Positions 16,347-25,291 of a stretch of DNA of 55,968 bases are shown piece by piece. Source of the DNA: Halonatronomonas sp051745085 (GTDB lineage: Bacteria > Bacillota > Halanaerobiia > Halanaerobiales > Halarsenatibacteraceae); assembly GCA_051745085.1 (NCBI GenBank), contig JBNJDR010000007.1:1-55968 (forward strand). The letters run 5' to 3'. The stretch's first letter is position 1, and each line of letters starts with the position of its first letter. Both the position numbers and the translations under genes were made by a program. Below the pieces are notes generated by a model. That model searched no databases. It had not been told where the DNA came from and saw only the letters and a program-made list of their open reading frames with translations.

Positions 16347-16661
16347 TTACTCTTCATTATTAGAAGACAACTTTTCAGAAAGCTGATCGATCTTCGTTTC
16401 TAATCTAGCTAATCTTTCTTTTATTTTATCAACGTCATCCTTTTTAGCTAAACCAAGATCATCAAGCCTATCATCAATAACTCTATCAATTTTTTCTTTT
16501 TGTTTGTCTCCCTTTTCCTGCCATTTTTCAATTATTCTCTTTCCTTCTTTTTTACTAAGTTCACCTTCTTCTACCAGAGCCCGAACTAAATCTTCTAACT
16601 TATCTACTGTCATATCTAGGGACCCAATACTTCGATATAAGAGATCTTCTAATTTACTCAT
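16347..16661 (-). CDS. Phasin-like coiled-coil protein
   Basis: A small, highly charged, helical protein of 104 residues. A hydrophobic N-terminal helix (LEDLLYRSIGSLDM) is followed by heptad-rich segments to the C-terminus (KIKERLARLETKIDQLSEKL). It resembles the poly(hydroxyalkanoate) granule-associated or phasin-family proteins often annotated beside ubiB. The frame is open from 16670, but that ATG abuts the ribosome site. ATG 16661, nine bases after AGGGG, is preferred. No polyester synthesis gene is in the window, so a role as a membrane or UbiB partner is a guess. Confidence 0.75.
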   Translation of the reverse strand: MSKLEDLLYRSIGSLDMTVDKLEDLVRALVEEGELSKKEGKRIIEKWQEKGDKQKEKIDRVIDDRLDDLGLAKKDDVDKIKERLARLETKIDQLSEKLSSNNEE

Positions 16662-16684
16662 TAATCTCATCCCCTTTCAATTAA

Positions 16685-17566
16685 TTATACAGAATCAAGT
16701 TTTTCTTGCCACTTAACCAACAATGGGCTGGCGACAAATATTGAAGAATACGTACCAACAGCCATACCGACAAATAACGCCAACATAAATGTCCTGATAG
16801 CCTCTCCACCAAACAAATATATAGCTAAAATAGCTACCAGAGTTGTCAGTGAAGTATTTATTGAACGGGGCAAAGTATCCACAACAGCCTTATTGGCCAA
16901 CTCATCAAAACTAGTCCGCTTATACAGCTTCATATTTTCTCTGATCCTATCAAATATAACTATTGTATCATTAATTGAATATCCTATAATTGTTAGAAGA
17001 GCCGCTATAAAAGCAGTATTTACTTCCCGACCAATTAAAGCAAAGAAGCCTACGGTAAATATAACATCATGGGTCAGAGTAGCTATAGATACAACAGCAA
17101 ATTTTAATTCAAATCTAAAACTAATATAAATCACTATTGCTACCGCTGCTACTAATAAGGCTAATATCCCCTGAAGTCTTAATTCTTCGCCAATTACCGG
17201 GCCAACCACTTCGCTTCTCATAAGTTCTGTTCCAGCAAAGTTATTATTCATAGAATCAGTCACTTCTTGAATCTGATCCTGAGTTAGCTCAGAAGCTCTA
17301 ATGAGAATTCCATCAAAATCAGCTCCTCCACTATCTTGAATCTGTGATTCTGAAGCTATATCAATATCCATTAATACATCTCTCACCTGATCCGTTGTTA
17401 CATCATTTTCAAATGAGTATTCTATGATTGTACCACCCTGGAAATCAATACCTAAATTCAAGCCACTAAACAGCAAGAAAATTAAGGCTAGAGCCATGAA
17501 AACACCTGAAACAATAAACCATATATTTTTCTTTCCCATTAAATCAAGATTTTCTGTAAATTTCAT
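16685..17566 (-). CDS. secF: Protein translocase accessory subunit SecF
   Basis: SecF with SecD uses the proton or sodium gradient to pull proteins out of the SecYEG channel. The 294-codon protein has an N-terminal membrane helix, a short exported domain and five helices with the conserved GYSINDTIVIFDRIREN and DVIFTVGFFAL. The frame continues to GTG 17572 beside the secD stop, but ATG 17566 has the better distance from AAGGGG. secD and secF are separate here, unlike the fused SecDF of Bacillus. Confidence 0.96.
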   Translation of the reverse strand: MKFTENLDLMGKKNIWFIVSGVFMALALIFLLFSGLNLGIDFQGGTIIEYSFENDVTTDQVRDVLMDIDIASESQIQDSGGADFDGILIRASELTQDQIQEVTDSMNNNFAGTELMRSEVVGPVIGEELRLQGILALLVAAVAIVIYISFRFELKFAVVSIATLTHDVIFTVGFFALIGREVNTAFIAALLTIIGYSINDTIVIFDRIRENMKLYKRTSFDELANKAVVDTLPRSINTSLTTLVAILAIYLFGGEAIRTFMLALFVGMAVGTYSSIFVASPLLVKWQEKLDSV

Positions 17567-17572
17567 CCTCAC

Positions 17573-18781
17573 TTACCCCTTCCTAACACCAAATGCACGA
17601 GATGATTGGAGTAGATTTGTTCCTGAACTCATTTCAATTAAATTCTTTGTAATGAAAAACGCATTAAACATACTAACTACAATACCAATAACTAAAGTCA
17701 CTGCAAAACCTCGAACAGCCCCACTTGTAAAATATGCTAAAATAGAAGCAGTTATTAAGGTAGTGACATTAGCATCCACAATAGTCATATAAGCTCTTTT
17801 AAAACCGGCATCTATTGCTGCTCTTAATGTCTTACCATTATTTCTCTCATCTTTGATCCTTTCAAAGATAATAATATTAGCATCAACTGCCATACCAATT
17901 GAAAGAATAAGCCCGGCTATACCAGGTAGAGTTAACACTGCCTGTAAACCTGAGAGTGTCCCCATAAATATAATGCCATACATTATAAGTGACACTGCTG
18001 CTATAAACCCTGGGAACCTATAATAAAATACTATATAGGCAGCAACTAAAAGAAGACCTAACAATCCTGCTCTAATGCTTTGTTGGATTGCAATAGAACC
18101 TAGAGTTGGCCCTACTGTCCTGCTTTCAATAACTTCAACTGGTACCGGCAAAGCCCCTTCTCTTATTAATATCGCGTGTTCTTGAGCTGCTTCTACACTT
18201 TCATAACCAGTAATCTGACCAGAATCTCTGATTACAGATTGAACCGTGGGATTTGTAAGTAATTCTTCATCCAGATATATACCTACTTTTTGCCCCATAT
18301 ATTGCCTGGTAATTTGTTCGAATTGAGAAGAACCTTCACTATTTAAACTAAATGTAACCACTGGCCTCCCATACTCATCGTGGCTGGCCCGGGCGTCGCT
18401 CACATTTTCTCCCGTCATTAAAACTTCATCTTCGCTATTTCTAAAAGTAAGCATTGCGGTTCGACCAATTGTTGAAATAGCTTCAGAAGGATTATCAACT
18501 GCGGGTAATTCTACAATTATTCTATCTGTTCCCTCTAATTGTATAACTGGCTCAGAAAGGCCGATCTGATTGACCCGTCTCTCAATTACACTCAAAATAC
18601 CCGTCATTACTTCTCGATCGATCTGTCTATCTTCAGTAGGTTGAGCCTGCAAAACAATGTGTGAACCTCCTGATAAATCCAAACCTAAATTTATCCCATA
18701 AAACCCATATAAACCTACTGCCAAAGCGATAATTAAAATTAAAAAAATTATTTTTATTCTTCTTTTACTCTTATACCTCAT
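17573..18781 (-). CDS. secD: Protein translocase accessory subunit SecD
   Basis: A 402-residue SecD. An N-terminal membrane helix is followed by the YGINLGLDLSGGSHIVLQ motif. The exported P1 domain is shortened compared with E. coli. Five C-terminal helices contain SIGMAVDANIIIFERIKDE. AGGGAGG precedes the ATG. It lies between lepB and secF, so signal peptidase and the SecDF motor are expressed together. Confidence 0.97.
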   Translation of the reverse strand: MRYKSKRRIKIIFLILIIALAVGLYGFYGINLGLDLSGGSHIVLQAQPTEDRQIDREVMTGILSVIERRVNQIGLSEPVIQLEGTDRIIVELPAVDNPSEAISTIGRTAMLTFRNSEDEVLMTGENVSDARASHDEYGRPVVTFSLNSEGSSQFEQITRQYMGQKVGIYLDEELLTNPTVQSVIRDSGQITGYESVEAAQEHAILIREGALPVPVEVIESRTVGPTLGSIAIQQSIRAGLLGLLLVAAYIVFYYRFPGFIAAVSLIMYGIIFMGTLSGLQAVLTLPGIAGLILSIGMAVDANIIIFERIKDERNNGKTLRAAIDAGFKRAYMTIVDANVTTLITASILAYFTSGAVRGFAVTLVIGIVVSMFNAFFITKNLIEMSSGTNLLQSSRAFGVRKG

Positions 18782-18841
18782 ATTAATCCTCCCTACACCA
18801 ATTAACTGTATATAATATTATAATATTAAAAATTATAGCTT

Positions 18842-19390
18842 TTAACTGTCGATAGCATAATCTTTATGCTGAAGCAGCCTCATGTTATTTAGCGGCCAAA
18901 ATACCCAAAAAGCTTTACCGTGAATAGAATCTTCATCTACATACCCTACCAAAGATTCAAACCGACTATCAGCACTGTGATTCCTGTTATCTCCTAATAC
19001 AAAATAACTATCTTCAGGAACTTCAAAAGGGCCTGAACTACCAATATCTCGCATAGGTTCTTTAATATAATCTTCTTCGATAGCTTCACCATTAATATAT
19101 ACCTGACCTTCTCTAATGTATATATTATCACCAGGTAAACCTATAATTCTTTTTATATATCGCCTATCCTGAGCACCTTTGGGAGTAAAGACAACTATTT
19201 CCCCTCTTTCAGGTTCCCTAAACCTATAAACAATTTTATTAGCAATCAACCGTTCCCCATTTTGCAGGGTATTCTCCATAGAACTACCTTCTACAACAAA
19301 TGATTGAGCTACAAATGTAATTATCAAAAACGCAAGAACACCTGCAATAATCAATGATTGTAAAAACTCTTTAATATCACCACTATCCAC
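18842..19390 (-). CDS. lepB: Signal peptidase I
   Basis: The enzyme removes signal peptides from exported proteins on the outer face of the inner membrane. One N-terminal membrane helix (about 13-30) is followed by the catalytic serine in GSSMENTLQ, the general-base lysine in RRYIKRIIGLPGDN and the box GDNRNHSADSR. The frame extends to ATG 19405, but that ATG is inside the ribosome site ATGGAGG. GTG 19390, eight bases downstream of GGAGG, is the likely start and gives 182 residues. The place between yajC and secD is unusual. Confidence 0.95.
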   Translation of the reverse strand: MDSGDIKEFLQSLIIAGVLAFLIITFVAQSFVVEGSSMENTLQNGERLIANKIVYRFREPERGEIVVFTPKGAQDRRYIKRIIGLPGDNIYIREGQVYINGEAIEEDYIKEPMRDIGSSGPFEVPEDSYFVLGDNRNHSADSRFESLVGYVDEDSIHGKAFWVFWPLNNMRLLQHKDYAIDS

Positions 19391-19432
19391 GTAAATTACC
19401 TCCATTTATACGATGCCAAATTAAATCAGCTA

Positions 19433-19711
19433 CTATTCCGAGTTATTATCCTGTGATCTGTCAATATGACTAATTGAAGATTTCATTAAATCGATATCAA
19501 CTTCTGACGATACCCTTAAACGCACAACATTATCCTTGATCTTAACTATCTTCCCCTTGATTCCCCCAGCTGTTACAATTTTATCTCCTACCTCTAAATT
19601 ATTTAGCATCTCTTGATGTTCCTTTTGCTGCTTTTTTTGAGGTCTAATTAAAAAAAACCAAAAGACACCAAAAATTAAAACCCAGGGCAATAATGATAAA
19701 ATAAGTTCCAT
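19433..19711 (-). CDS. yajC: Preprotein translocase subunit YajC
   Basis: YajC is a small membrane protein associated with SecDF. The 92-residue form begins MELILSLLPW, has one membrane helix ending in FFLIRPQKKQQKEHQ, and then the conserved LEVGDKIVTAGGIKGKIV. Upstream codons to 19771 are not family-like, and ATG 19711 follows AAGGAGGAG. It is between tgt and lepB. The 136 bases up to tgt contain a possible promoter (TTGTTT, 17 bases, AATTAT), which is too weak to call. Confidence 0.95.
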   Translation of the reverse strand: MELILSLLPWVLIFGVFWFFLIRPQKKQQKEHQEMLNNLEVGDKIVTAGGIKGKIVKIKDNVVRLRVSSEVDIDLMKSSISHIDRSQDNNSE

Positions 19712-19847
19712 TAATAAACTCCTCCTTATATTCTTAATAGTAGTATAGCCATCCTTTAAACTATTCAACATAGATATTAATAATCCTGCTTTAAAAGAAT
19801 AATTATATATATTCTATCTACAAACAAATTAAATCTCGCCTTAGTCT

Positions 19848-20957
19848 CTAAAAATATTCAGCGTAAAACTTTTCAGTAAATTGATCGAATTTATTATCAT
19901 TAATACTTTGTCTCAATTCACGCATTAAATTTAAAAAGAAATAAATATTATGGTAAGAGGTTAACATTACCCCCAAAATCTCATTGCGATTCAGTAGATG
20001 TCTTAAGTATGCTCTGCTATAATTTTTACAAACATAACAATCACAATCAGGATCAGGACTGGTAAAATCTTCACTAAAGGTGGCATTTCTAATGGTTATT
20101 CTCCCTGTAGAAGTATAAATGCTTCCATGCCTGGCTATTCGAGTTGGCATTACACAATCAAACATATCTACTCCCCGCCGAACACCTTCGATTAAATCTT
20201 CTGGAGTTCCTACCCCCATAAGATATCGTGGTTTATTAGAAGGCAGTTCAGGAATTGTTACTTCAAGCATTTCCTGCATAACCTCAGTTTCCTCACCAAC
20301 ACTCAAACCCCCAATAGCATATCCCGGGAAATCTAACTTAACTGTTTCCCTGGCACTCAATTTTCGTAAATCTGAGTATGCACCACCCTGCACTATTCCA
20401 AATAGATGCTGTTTTTCAGCACCCAGCATCGCTTCCTGACATCTTTCAGCCCACCGCAATGTTCTTGCTAAAGATTCTTCCACATACTCATAATCTGCTG
20501 GATAAGGAGCACACTCATCAAAAGCCATTACAATATCAGCTCCTAGGGCTCTCTGAATTTCAATAGATTTTTCTGGAGAGATAAAATGCTTTGAGCCATC
20601 CAAATGAGATTGAAAATAAACTCCTTCTTCTTTGATTTCATTTAAGTCGGAAAGGCTAAAAACTTGAAATCCTCCACTATCTGTTAATATTAAGCCATCC
20701 CAATTCATGAATTTATGAAGCCCTCCGGCCTTTGCTATTAAATCCTCTCCGGGCCGGAGATATAAATGATAAGTATTTGCAAGAATTATCTCTGCTCCAC
20801 AAGCTACTAAATCTTCTGGACGCATGGTTTTAACTGTGGCTTGAGTTCCCACAGGCATAAATGCGGGGGTATTAATCATTCTGCCATTCACATACACCTT
20901 CCCTGTTCTAGCCTGGGAAGATTTATTTCTATTCTTTAATTCGTAATTTAAACTCAT
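19848..20957 (-). CDS. tgt: Queuine tRNA-ribosyltransferase
   Basis: Tgt exchanges guanine 34 of GUN-anticodon tRNAs for preQ1 in queuosine synthesis. The 369-residue enzyme has LTDSGGFQVFSL with the general-base aspartate, the nucleophile in FDCVMPTRIARHG and the zinc site CDCYVCKNYSRAYLRH. The start follows GGAGTAG. queA is 25 bases upstream, so consecutive steps of queuosine synthesis are coupled in one operon. Confidence 0.97.
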   Translation of the reverse strand: MSLNYELKNRNKSSQARTGKVYVNGRMINTPAFMPVGTQATVKTMRPEDLVACGAEIILANTYHLYLRPGEDLIAKAGGLHKFMNWDGLILTDSGGFQVFSLSDLNEIKEEGVYFQSHLDGSKHFISPEKSIEIQRALGADIVMAFDECAPYPADYEYVEESLARTLRWAERCQEAMLGAEKQHLFGIVQGGAYSDLRKLSARETVKLDFPGYAIGGLSVGEETEVMQEMLEVTIPELPSNKPRYLMGVGTPEDLIEGVRRGVDMFDCVMPTRIARHGSIYTSTGRITIRNATFSEDFTSPDPDCDCYVCKNYSRAYLRHLLNRNEILGVMLTSYHNIYFFLNLMRELRQSINDNKFDQFTEKFYAEYF

Positions 20958-20982
20958 ATTTAATCTACTCCATAATTAAAAA

Positions 20983-22014
20983 TTATATTATTAACATTGC
21001 ATCACCAAAACTATAAAATCTATAATCTTCTTTCACCGCTATCTGATATGCGTCTAGAATTTCATCTTTTCCCACCAGCGCAGCAACTAACATTATCAGG
21101 GTCGATCCCGGCAGATGAAAATTAGTTATAAGTCCATCTACTAATTTATACTCATAACCGGGATAAATAAAAATATCCGTCCATCCCTTTTGAGGCTGTC
21201 CCTGCTTGATTTTCTGATGAGAAGATTCCAAAGCTCGAACTGAGGTAGTACCCACCGCTACAATTCTACCTCCATTTTTCATGGTATCACTAATCTCCTT
21301 TGCTGTTTTCGCACTTATTTCATAGTACTCAGAGTGCATATCATGCTCTTCAACATCATCAACTTTAACAGGTCTGAAAGTACCCAGACCTACATGCAAA
21401 GTAAGATAGCTCAAACCAATACCTCTATCCTTTAACTGCTTTAATAGCTTGTGAGTAAAATGTAAACCTGCTGTCGGAGCAGCCGCTGAACCTTCTTTTG
21501 TAGAATCAGCATAAACCGTTTGATACCGTCCAGGATCTTCAGGTGTTTTAGTAATGTATGGTGGTAAAGGCATTTCACCTAAATCCTTAAGCTTTTTATT
21601 TAATTTCCCTGAAGGCTCAAACTTTAAAACCCTTCCACCAAAATCGGTATATTCCTCACAAACAGCCTTGACCTCGTTATCTCCAAATATAATTTCCGTA
21701 CCTTTTTTTACCCTGCGGCCTGGCTTAACTAATACTTCCCATTTATCCTTTTCGATCTCAGTCAATAGTAATACTTCGATTTCAATTTCAGATTCAACTT
21801 TTTCTCCATATAACCTGGCAGGAATAACCTTGCTGTTATTAAAAACCAATCTATCTCCAGGTTTTAAAAAATCAAATAATTTATAAAAAAGAGAATGCTC
21901 TATTATGTGACCGTTTTTATTTAAGACCATTAACTTTGAATGATCTCTTTGGTCAGCAGGTTCTTGAGCAATTTGCTCTTCAGGTAAATCATATTTAAAA
22001 TCTGACGTCTTCAT
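20983..22014 (-). CDS. queA: S-adenosylmethionine:tRNA ribosyltransferase-isomerase
   Basis: QueA transfers and rearranges the ribosyl part of SAM onto preQ1-tRNA to give epoxyqueuosine. The 343-residue sequence shows DLPEEQIAQEPADQRDHSKL at the start, PAAAPTAGLHF-type residues in GSAAAPTAGLHFT, and YPGYEYKLVDGLITNFHLP. It has a GGAGG ribosome site and lies between ruvB and tgt, the classical Firmicute order. Confidence 0.97.
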   Translation of the reverse strand: MKTSDFKYDLPEEQIAQEPADQRDHSKLMVLNKNGHIIEHSLFYKLFDFLKPGDRLVFNNSKVIPARLYGEKVESEIEIEVLLLTEIEKDKWEVLVKPGRRVKKGTEIIFGDNEVKAVCEEYTDFGGRVLKFEPSGKLNKKLKDLGEMPLPPYITKTPEDPGRYQTVYADSTKEGSAAAPTAGLHFTHKLLKQLKDRGIGLSYLTLHVGLGTFRPVKVDDVEEHDMHSEYYEISAKTAKEISDTMKNGGRIVAVGTTSVRALESSHQKIKQGQPQKGWTDIFIYPGYEYKLVDGLITNFHLPGSTLIMLVAALVGKDEILDAYQIAVKEDYRFYSFGDAMLII

Positions 22015-22030
22015 TTATATACCTCCAAAG

Positions 22031-23053
22031 TTAATCAAAAAGGCTTTGTTCCGTCTGATTAGTCTTCTCAATGTCTAGATGTTTATACGCTGAACTTGTA
22101 GCAACTCTACCCCTGGGAGTTCGTTTTAAAAAACCTAATTGCAGCAAATAAGGCTCATAAACATCCTCAATAGTTTCCGTTTCCTCACTTATAGCCGCAG
22201 CGATGGTTTTCAAGCCCACCGGACCACCTTCAAATTTATTAATGATTGTTTTAAGCAATCTATAATCAAGATTATCAAGACCTAATTCGTCTATCTCAAG
22301 AAGCTGCAGAGCTTCACTTACTACTTCTGGAGTAATAACCCCATCAGCCTTAACTTGAGCGTAATCTCTGACTCTCCTAAGCAGTCTGTTAGCTATTCTA
22401 GGTGTTCCTCTAGAGCGACAAGCGATTTCTTCAGCCCCGGATTCAGAAATTTTGACATTTAATATTCTTGCCGACCTATTAACAATTTCACCTAATTCTT
22501 CATTATTATAAAACTCTAACCTATTAATTACCCCAAATCTATCCCGCAAAGGCGAAGAAAGCTGACCTGCTCTAGTGGTAGCTCCAACCAAAGTGAATTG
22601 AGGTAAATCTAAACGAACTGATCGCGCAGAGGGGCCTTTGCCTATCATTATATCTAAACCGAAATCTTCCATAGCTGGGTACAATACTTCTTCTACCATT
22701 CTATTTAAACGGTGGATCTCATCGATAAATAAAATATCCATTTTCGAAAGATTTGTTAGGATACTGGCAAGATCTCCCGGCCTTTCTATGGCAGGGCCGC
22801 TTGTGGTATGAATATTAACATTCATTTCATTAGCAATTATATTGGCTAAAGTAGTTTTCCCCAATCCAGGCGGACCATAAAGCATCACATGATCCAGAGC
22901 TTCTCCCCGTTGAATTGCAGCCTGGATAAAAATCTTTAATTTTTCTTTAACTTTATTTTGACCAATGTAAAATTTAATCTTTTTAGGCCTCAAGGTTTGA
23001 TCAAAATCATCTTCCCGCCGTTCTTTAGGAGATATTACTCTTTTCTCATCCAT
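22031..23053 (-). CDS. ruvB: Holliday junction branch migration helicase RuvB
   Basis: RuvB is the AAA+ motor of the RuvAB complex. The 340-residue protein has Walker A GPPGLGKTTLA, Walker B LFIDEIHRLNR, sensor 1 GATTRAGQLSSPLRDRFG and a C-terminal winged helix ending with RTPRGRVAT. It lies five bases after ruvA with a good ribosome site and is followed by queA. Confidence 0.98.
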   Translation of the reverse strand: MDEKRVISPKERREDDFDQTLRPKKIKFYIGQNKVKEKLKIFIQAAIQRGEALDHVMLYGPPGLGKTTLANIIANEMNVNIHTTSGPAIERPGDLASILTNLSKMDILFIDEIHRLNRMVEEVLYPAMEDFGLDIMIGKGPSARSVRLDLPQFTLVGATTRAGQLSSPLRDRFGVINRLEFYNNEELGEIVNRSARILNVKISESGAEEIACRSRGTPRIANRLLRRVRDYAQVKADGVITPEVVSEALQLLEIDELGLDNLDYRLLKTIINKFEGGPVGLKTIAAAISEETETIEDVYEPYLLQLGFLKRTPRGRVATSSAYKHLDIEKTNQTEQSLFD

Positions 23054-23058
23054 TTTAT

Positions 23059-23646
23059 CTACTCCTTACCAAGATGATTAAGGACCAGCATTATCCGGTC
23101 TTCTAATTCACCTGATAACTCAGACCCCAATTTATTTACTGCCTGATTAATTTCTGAATCATTATACCCAAGATTATTTAACGCCGAATATAGATCTTTG
23201 TCAGTATTTTGATAAATATTGCTAGTAGGAGTAACTGCATTATCTATTAAATCATCCAACTTATCTTTTAGTTCAAGAATCAATCTTTGCCCACTTTTAG
23301 GTCCTATTCCACTAATCTGTTGTAAAGTATTCATGTCTTCGTTCAAAATAGCCGAAATGAATTTATCAGGAGGCAAAGTTGAAATAATATTTTCTGCTAC
23401 CCTGGGACCAATCCCTGATACCGACAAAAGTCGGATAAACAAATCTTTACTACTTTTTTCTTTAAAACCAAACAATTCAAGAGAATCCTCTCGCACATAA
23501 GTATAAATAAACAGTTCCGTTATTTCACCAACTTGAAATTGGCTAAAAGCAGCAGGTAAGTTCACTTGATAGCCTACACCACTCACATTAATGATCACTT
23601 CATCACTTTCAACAGAAATTATCTCGCCTTTTAAGTATCCGATCAC
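23059..23646 (-). CDS. ruvA: Holliday junction DNA-binding protein RuvA
   Basis: RuvA binds four-way junctions and loads RuvB. The 195-residue protein begins MIGYLKGEI and has two helix-hairpin-helix segments (LLSVSGIGPRVAENI and LQQISGIGPKSGQRLILEL). The C-terminal domain III that contacts RuvB is also present. The start is GTG, overlapping the ruvC stop by four bases (GTGA), so translation is coupled. Confidence 0.97.
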   Translation of the reverse strand: MIGYLKGEIISVESDEVIINVSGVGYQVNLPAAFSQFQVGEITELFIYTYVREDSLELFGFKEKSSKDLFIRLLSVSGIGPRVAENIISTLPPDKFISAILNEDMNTLQQISGIGPKSGQRLILELKDKLDDLIDNAVTPTSNIYQNTDKDLYSALNNLGYNDSEINQAVNKLGSELSGELEDRIMLVLNHLGKE

Positions 23647-24140
23647 AGTTGATCACCCCATCTTTGCTTAAAACCATAACTCTGACCATGGCATATCGAT
23701 ACAGCTAAAGCATCAGCAGCATCATCAGGTTCCGGGATTTCCTGTAAGTTTAATAATGCTTTAACCATGTGCTGCACCTGATATTTAGTTGCTCTCCCAT
23801 AACCCACTACAGCCTGCTTTACCTGCAAAGGAGTATATTCCGAAACTTCTAGTCCGGCCTTTGCCCCTGCCAGTAAAATAACTCCTCTAGCTTGCCCTAC
23901 TCTAATAGCAGTTTTAACATTTTTATTAAAAAATAATTCTTCAACCGCTAAACAATCTGGTTTAAAACGAGAAATTATTACTTGAAGTTCATCATATAAA
24001 ATTTCTAATCTTTCTACATCCGACAAATCTGCTGAAGTAATTATTGTATCATAATTTAATAGTTCAAATTTATTTGCTTCTTTTAAAACCAAACCGTAAC
24101 CCATTGTAGCCAGGCCGGGATCAATTCCTAAAATTTTCAA
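23643..24140 (-). CDS. ruvC: Holliday junction resolvase RuvC
   Basis: RuvC is the dimeric endonuclease that cuts junctions held by RuvAB. It begins LKILGIDPGLATMGYG with the first catalytic aspartate, then VEELFFNKNVKTA and the C-terminal acidic residues in DDAADALAVSICH. The frame is open to 24161, but TTG 24140, six bases after AGGTGG, gives the normal N-terminus (165 residues). It starts just after the yebC terminator, so it depends on read-through or on a promoter I cannot see. Confidence 0.96.
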   Translation of the reverse strand: MKILGIDPGLATMGYGLVLKEANKFELLNYDTIITSADLSDVERLEILYDELQVIISRFKPDCLAVEELFFNKNVKTAIRVGQARGVILLAGAKAGLEVSEYTPLQVKQAVVGYGRATKYQVQHMVKALLNLQEIPEPDDAADALAVSICHGQSYGFKQRWGDQL

Positions 24141-24160
24141 CTTTAGCCACCTGCCTATCA

Positions 24161-24192
24161 AAAATAAAAGGCACTGAAATTATCAGTGCCTT
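24161..24192 (-). terminator. Terminator between yebC and ruvC
   Basis: On the minus strand a stem of AGGCACTGA and TCAGTGCCT with a short AT loop is followed by TTTTATTTT. It lies 21 bases before the ruvC start and may act as a partial terminator. Confidence 0.75.
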
Positions 24193-24214
24193 GAAAGCTC
24201 AGAGTTTAAGAAAT

Positions 24215-24973
24215 TTACTCCTTTTCTACCTCTGCAAGTACTGATTCAGGAATATCATAATTTGCATAAACTTCCTGAACATCATCATGCTCTTCAAGTT
24301 CATCCATTAAATTAAGAATCTTTTTCGCCCCTGTTTTATCCAACTTGACCGTATTATTTGGTATCATTACTAAATCAGCTTCTTCAAAATCATATCCGTT
24401 TTTTTCTAACTCATTTTTCACAGACATAAAGTCAGATTGATTAGTAAGTATCCGGATTATATCTCCTTCAAGTTTTACATCCTCAGCACCGGCTTCTAAA
24501 GCTTCTAGCATAATCTCATCTTCATCTTTTGTATCATTAGAATGATCCATTACTAACTGTCCGCGCCGATCAAACATCCAGGCAACACAACCAGACTCAC
24601 CTAAATTTCCTCCATGGTCCGATAAGATATGACGGATCTCTGAAGCAGCTCTATTCCGATTATCTGTTGTTATTTCCATAAATAAAGCAATACCCTCGGG
24701 ACCATATCCTTCATAGGTAAAGCTTTCATATTCAACGCCTTCTAACTCACCAGTACCTCGCTTTATTGCTCTTTCAATATTATCACTCGGCATATTTTTA
24801 TCTTTTGCTTTATCAATAACCATTCTAAGGTCTGCATTCATCTCCGGATCTCCGCCACCTTCTCTGGCGGCTACAGCAATCTTCTTGCTTAATTTAGAAA
24901 AAAGTTTCGCTTTCCGTTTATCCTCTTTTTGCTTTTTATGCTTAATATTTGCCCATTTAGAATGGCCAGCCAT
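24215..24973 (-). CDS. yebC: YebC/TACO1-family protein
   Basis: A conserved three-domain protein of 252 residues starting MAGHSKWANIKHKK, with SGCVAWMFDRRG in the middle. Members are annotated as transcription regulators, and recent work links the family to translation of proline-rich stretches. The start has AGGAGGG. It is the first gene after a clear promoter and is followed by a terminator, so it may be partly monocistronic before ruvCAB. Adjacency to ruvCAB is widespread in bacteria. Confidence 0.95.
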   Translation of the reverse strand: MAGHSKWANIKHKKQKEDKRKAKLFSKLSKKIAVAAREGGGDPEMNADLRMVIDKAKDKNMPSDNIERAIKRGTGELEGVEYESFTYEGYGPEGIALFMEITTDNRNRAASEIRHILSDHGGNLGESGCVAWMFDRRGQLVMDHSNDTKDEDEIMLEALEAGAEDVKLEGDIIRILTNQSDFMSVKNELEKNGYDFEEADLVMIPNNTVKLDKTGAKKILNLMDELEEHDDVQEVYANYDIPESVLAEVEKE

Positions 24974-25005
24974 AAGTATCCCTCCTGAAAAACATACTGA
25001 TTAAT

Positions 25006-25034
25006 ATTTTAACATAATTTCACCCTATATGCAA
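25006..25034 (-). promoter_or_regulatory. Promoter of yebC
   Basis: TTGCAT (25029-25034), 17 bases and TAAAAT (25006-25011) on the minus strand, with an extended TGT before the -10 box. It begins directly after the terminator of the small-gene pair. Confidence 0.7.
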
Positions 25035-25067
25035 TCAAATAACCCATGGTCAAAATCACCATGGGTT
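25035..25067 (-). terminator. Terminator of the rnpB-small gene transcript
   Basis: A perfect stem AACCCATGGT / ACCATGGGTT with a seven-base loop, followed on the minus strand by TATTTGATT. The T tract is modest. It closes the two small genes before the yebC promoter. Confidence 0.7.
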
Positions 25068-25072
25068 AATAT

Positions 25073-25291
25073 TTAATCTAACTTGTATTTTAATTTTTGA
25101 ATAAATTTTTCTAATTTTACTTCGCCCTCATCATCCCACATGATCAAAAAATCTTTAATTATTCCCTTTTCCTGTTCTGATAAATTACTAATCTGTTGCT
25201 TTATTTCCTCTTCATCTCCAGGAATGGCTTTTAACATTTGAATTGCTTTTTTAAGGGGATATTGAATTTTATAATATACTTTATCTGCCAT
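25073..25291 (-). CDS. Small protein of unknown function
   Basis: A 72-residue product starting MADKVYYKIQYPLKKA from ATG 25291, with AAGGTG six bases upstream. The open frame to 25306 is not needed. It is predicted to be mostly helical and charged, with no cysteines, signal peptide or membrane segment. I do not recognise a family. It overlaps the preceding small gene by 11 bases and ends just before a terminator, so it is a real translated gene by context. The pair lies directly downstream of RNase P RNA. Confidence 0.65.
   Translation of the reverse strand: MADKVYYKIQYPLKKAIQMLKAIPGDEEEIKQQISNLSEQEKGIIKDFLIMWDDEGEVKLEKFIQKLKYKLD

Noticed and set aside
17424..17792. Plus-strand open frame of 122 codons across the secD/secF junction
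   Set aside because: It is antisense to two conserved membrane proteins; the hydrophobic composition follows from the opposite codons.
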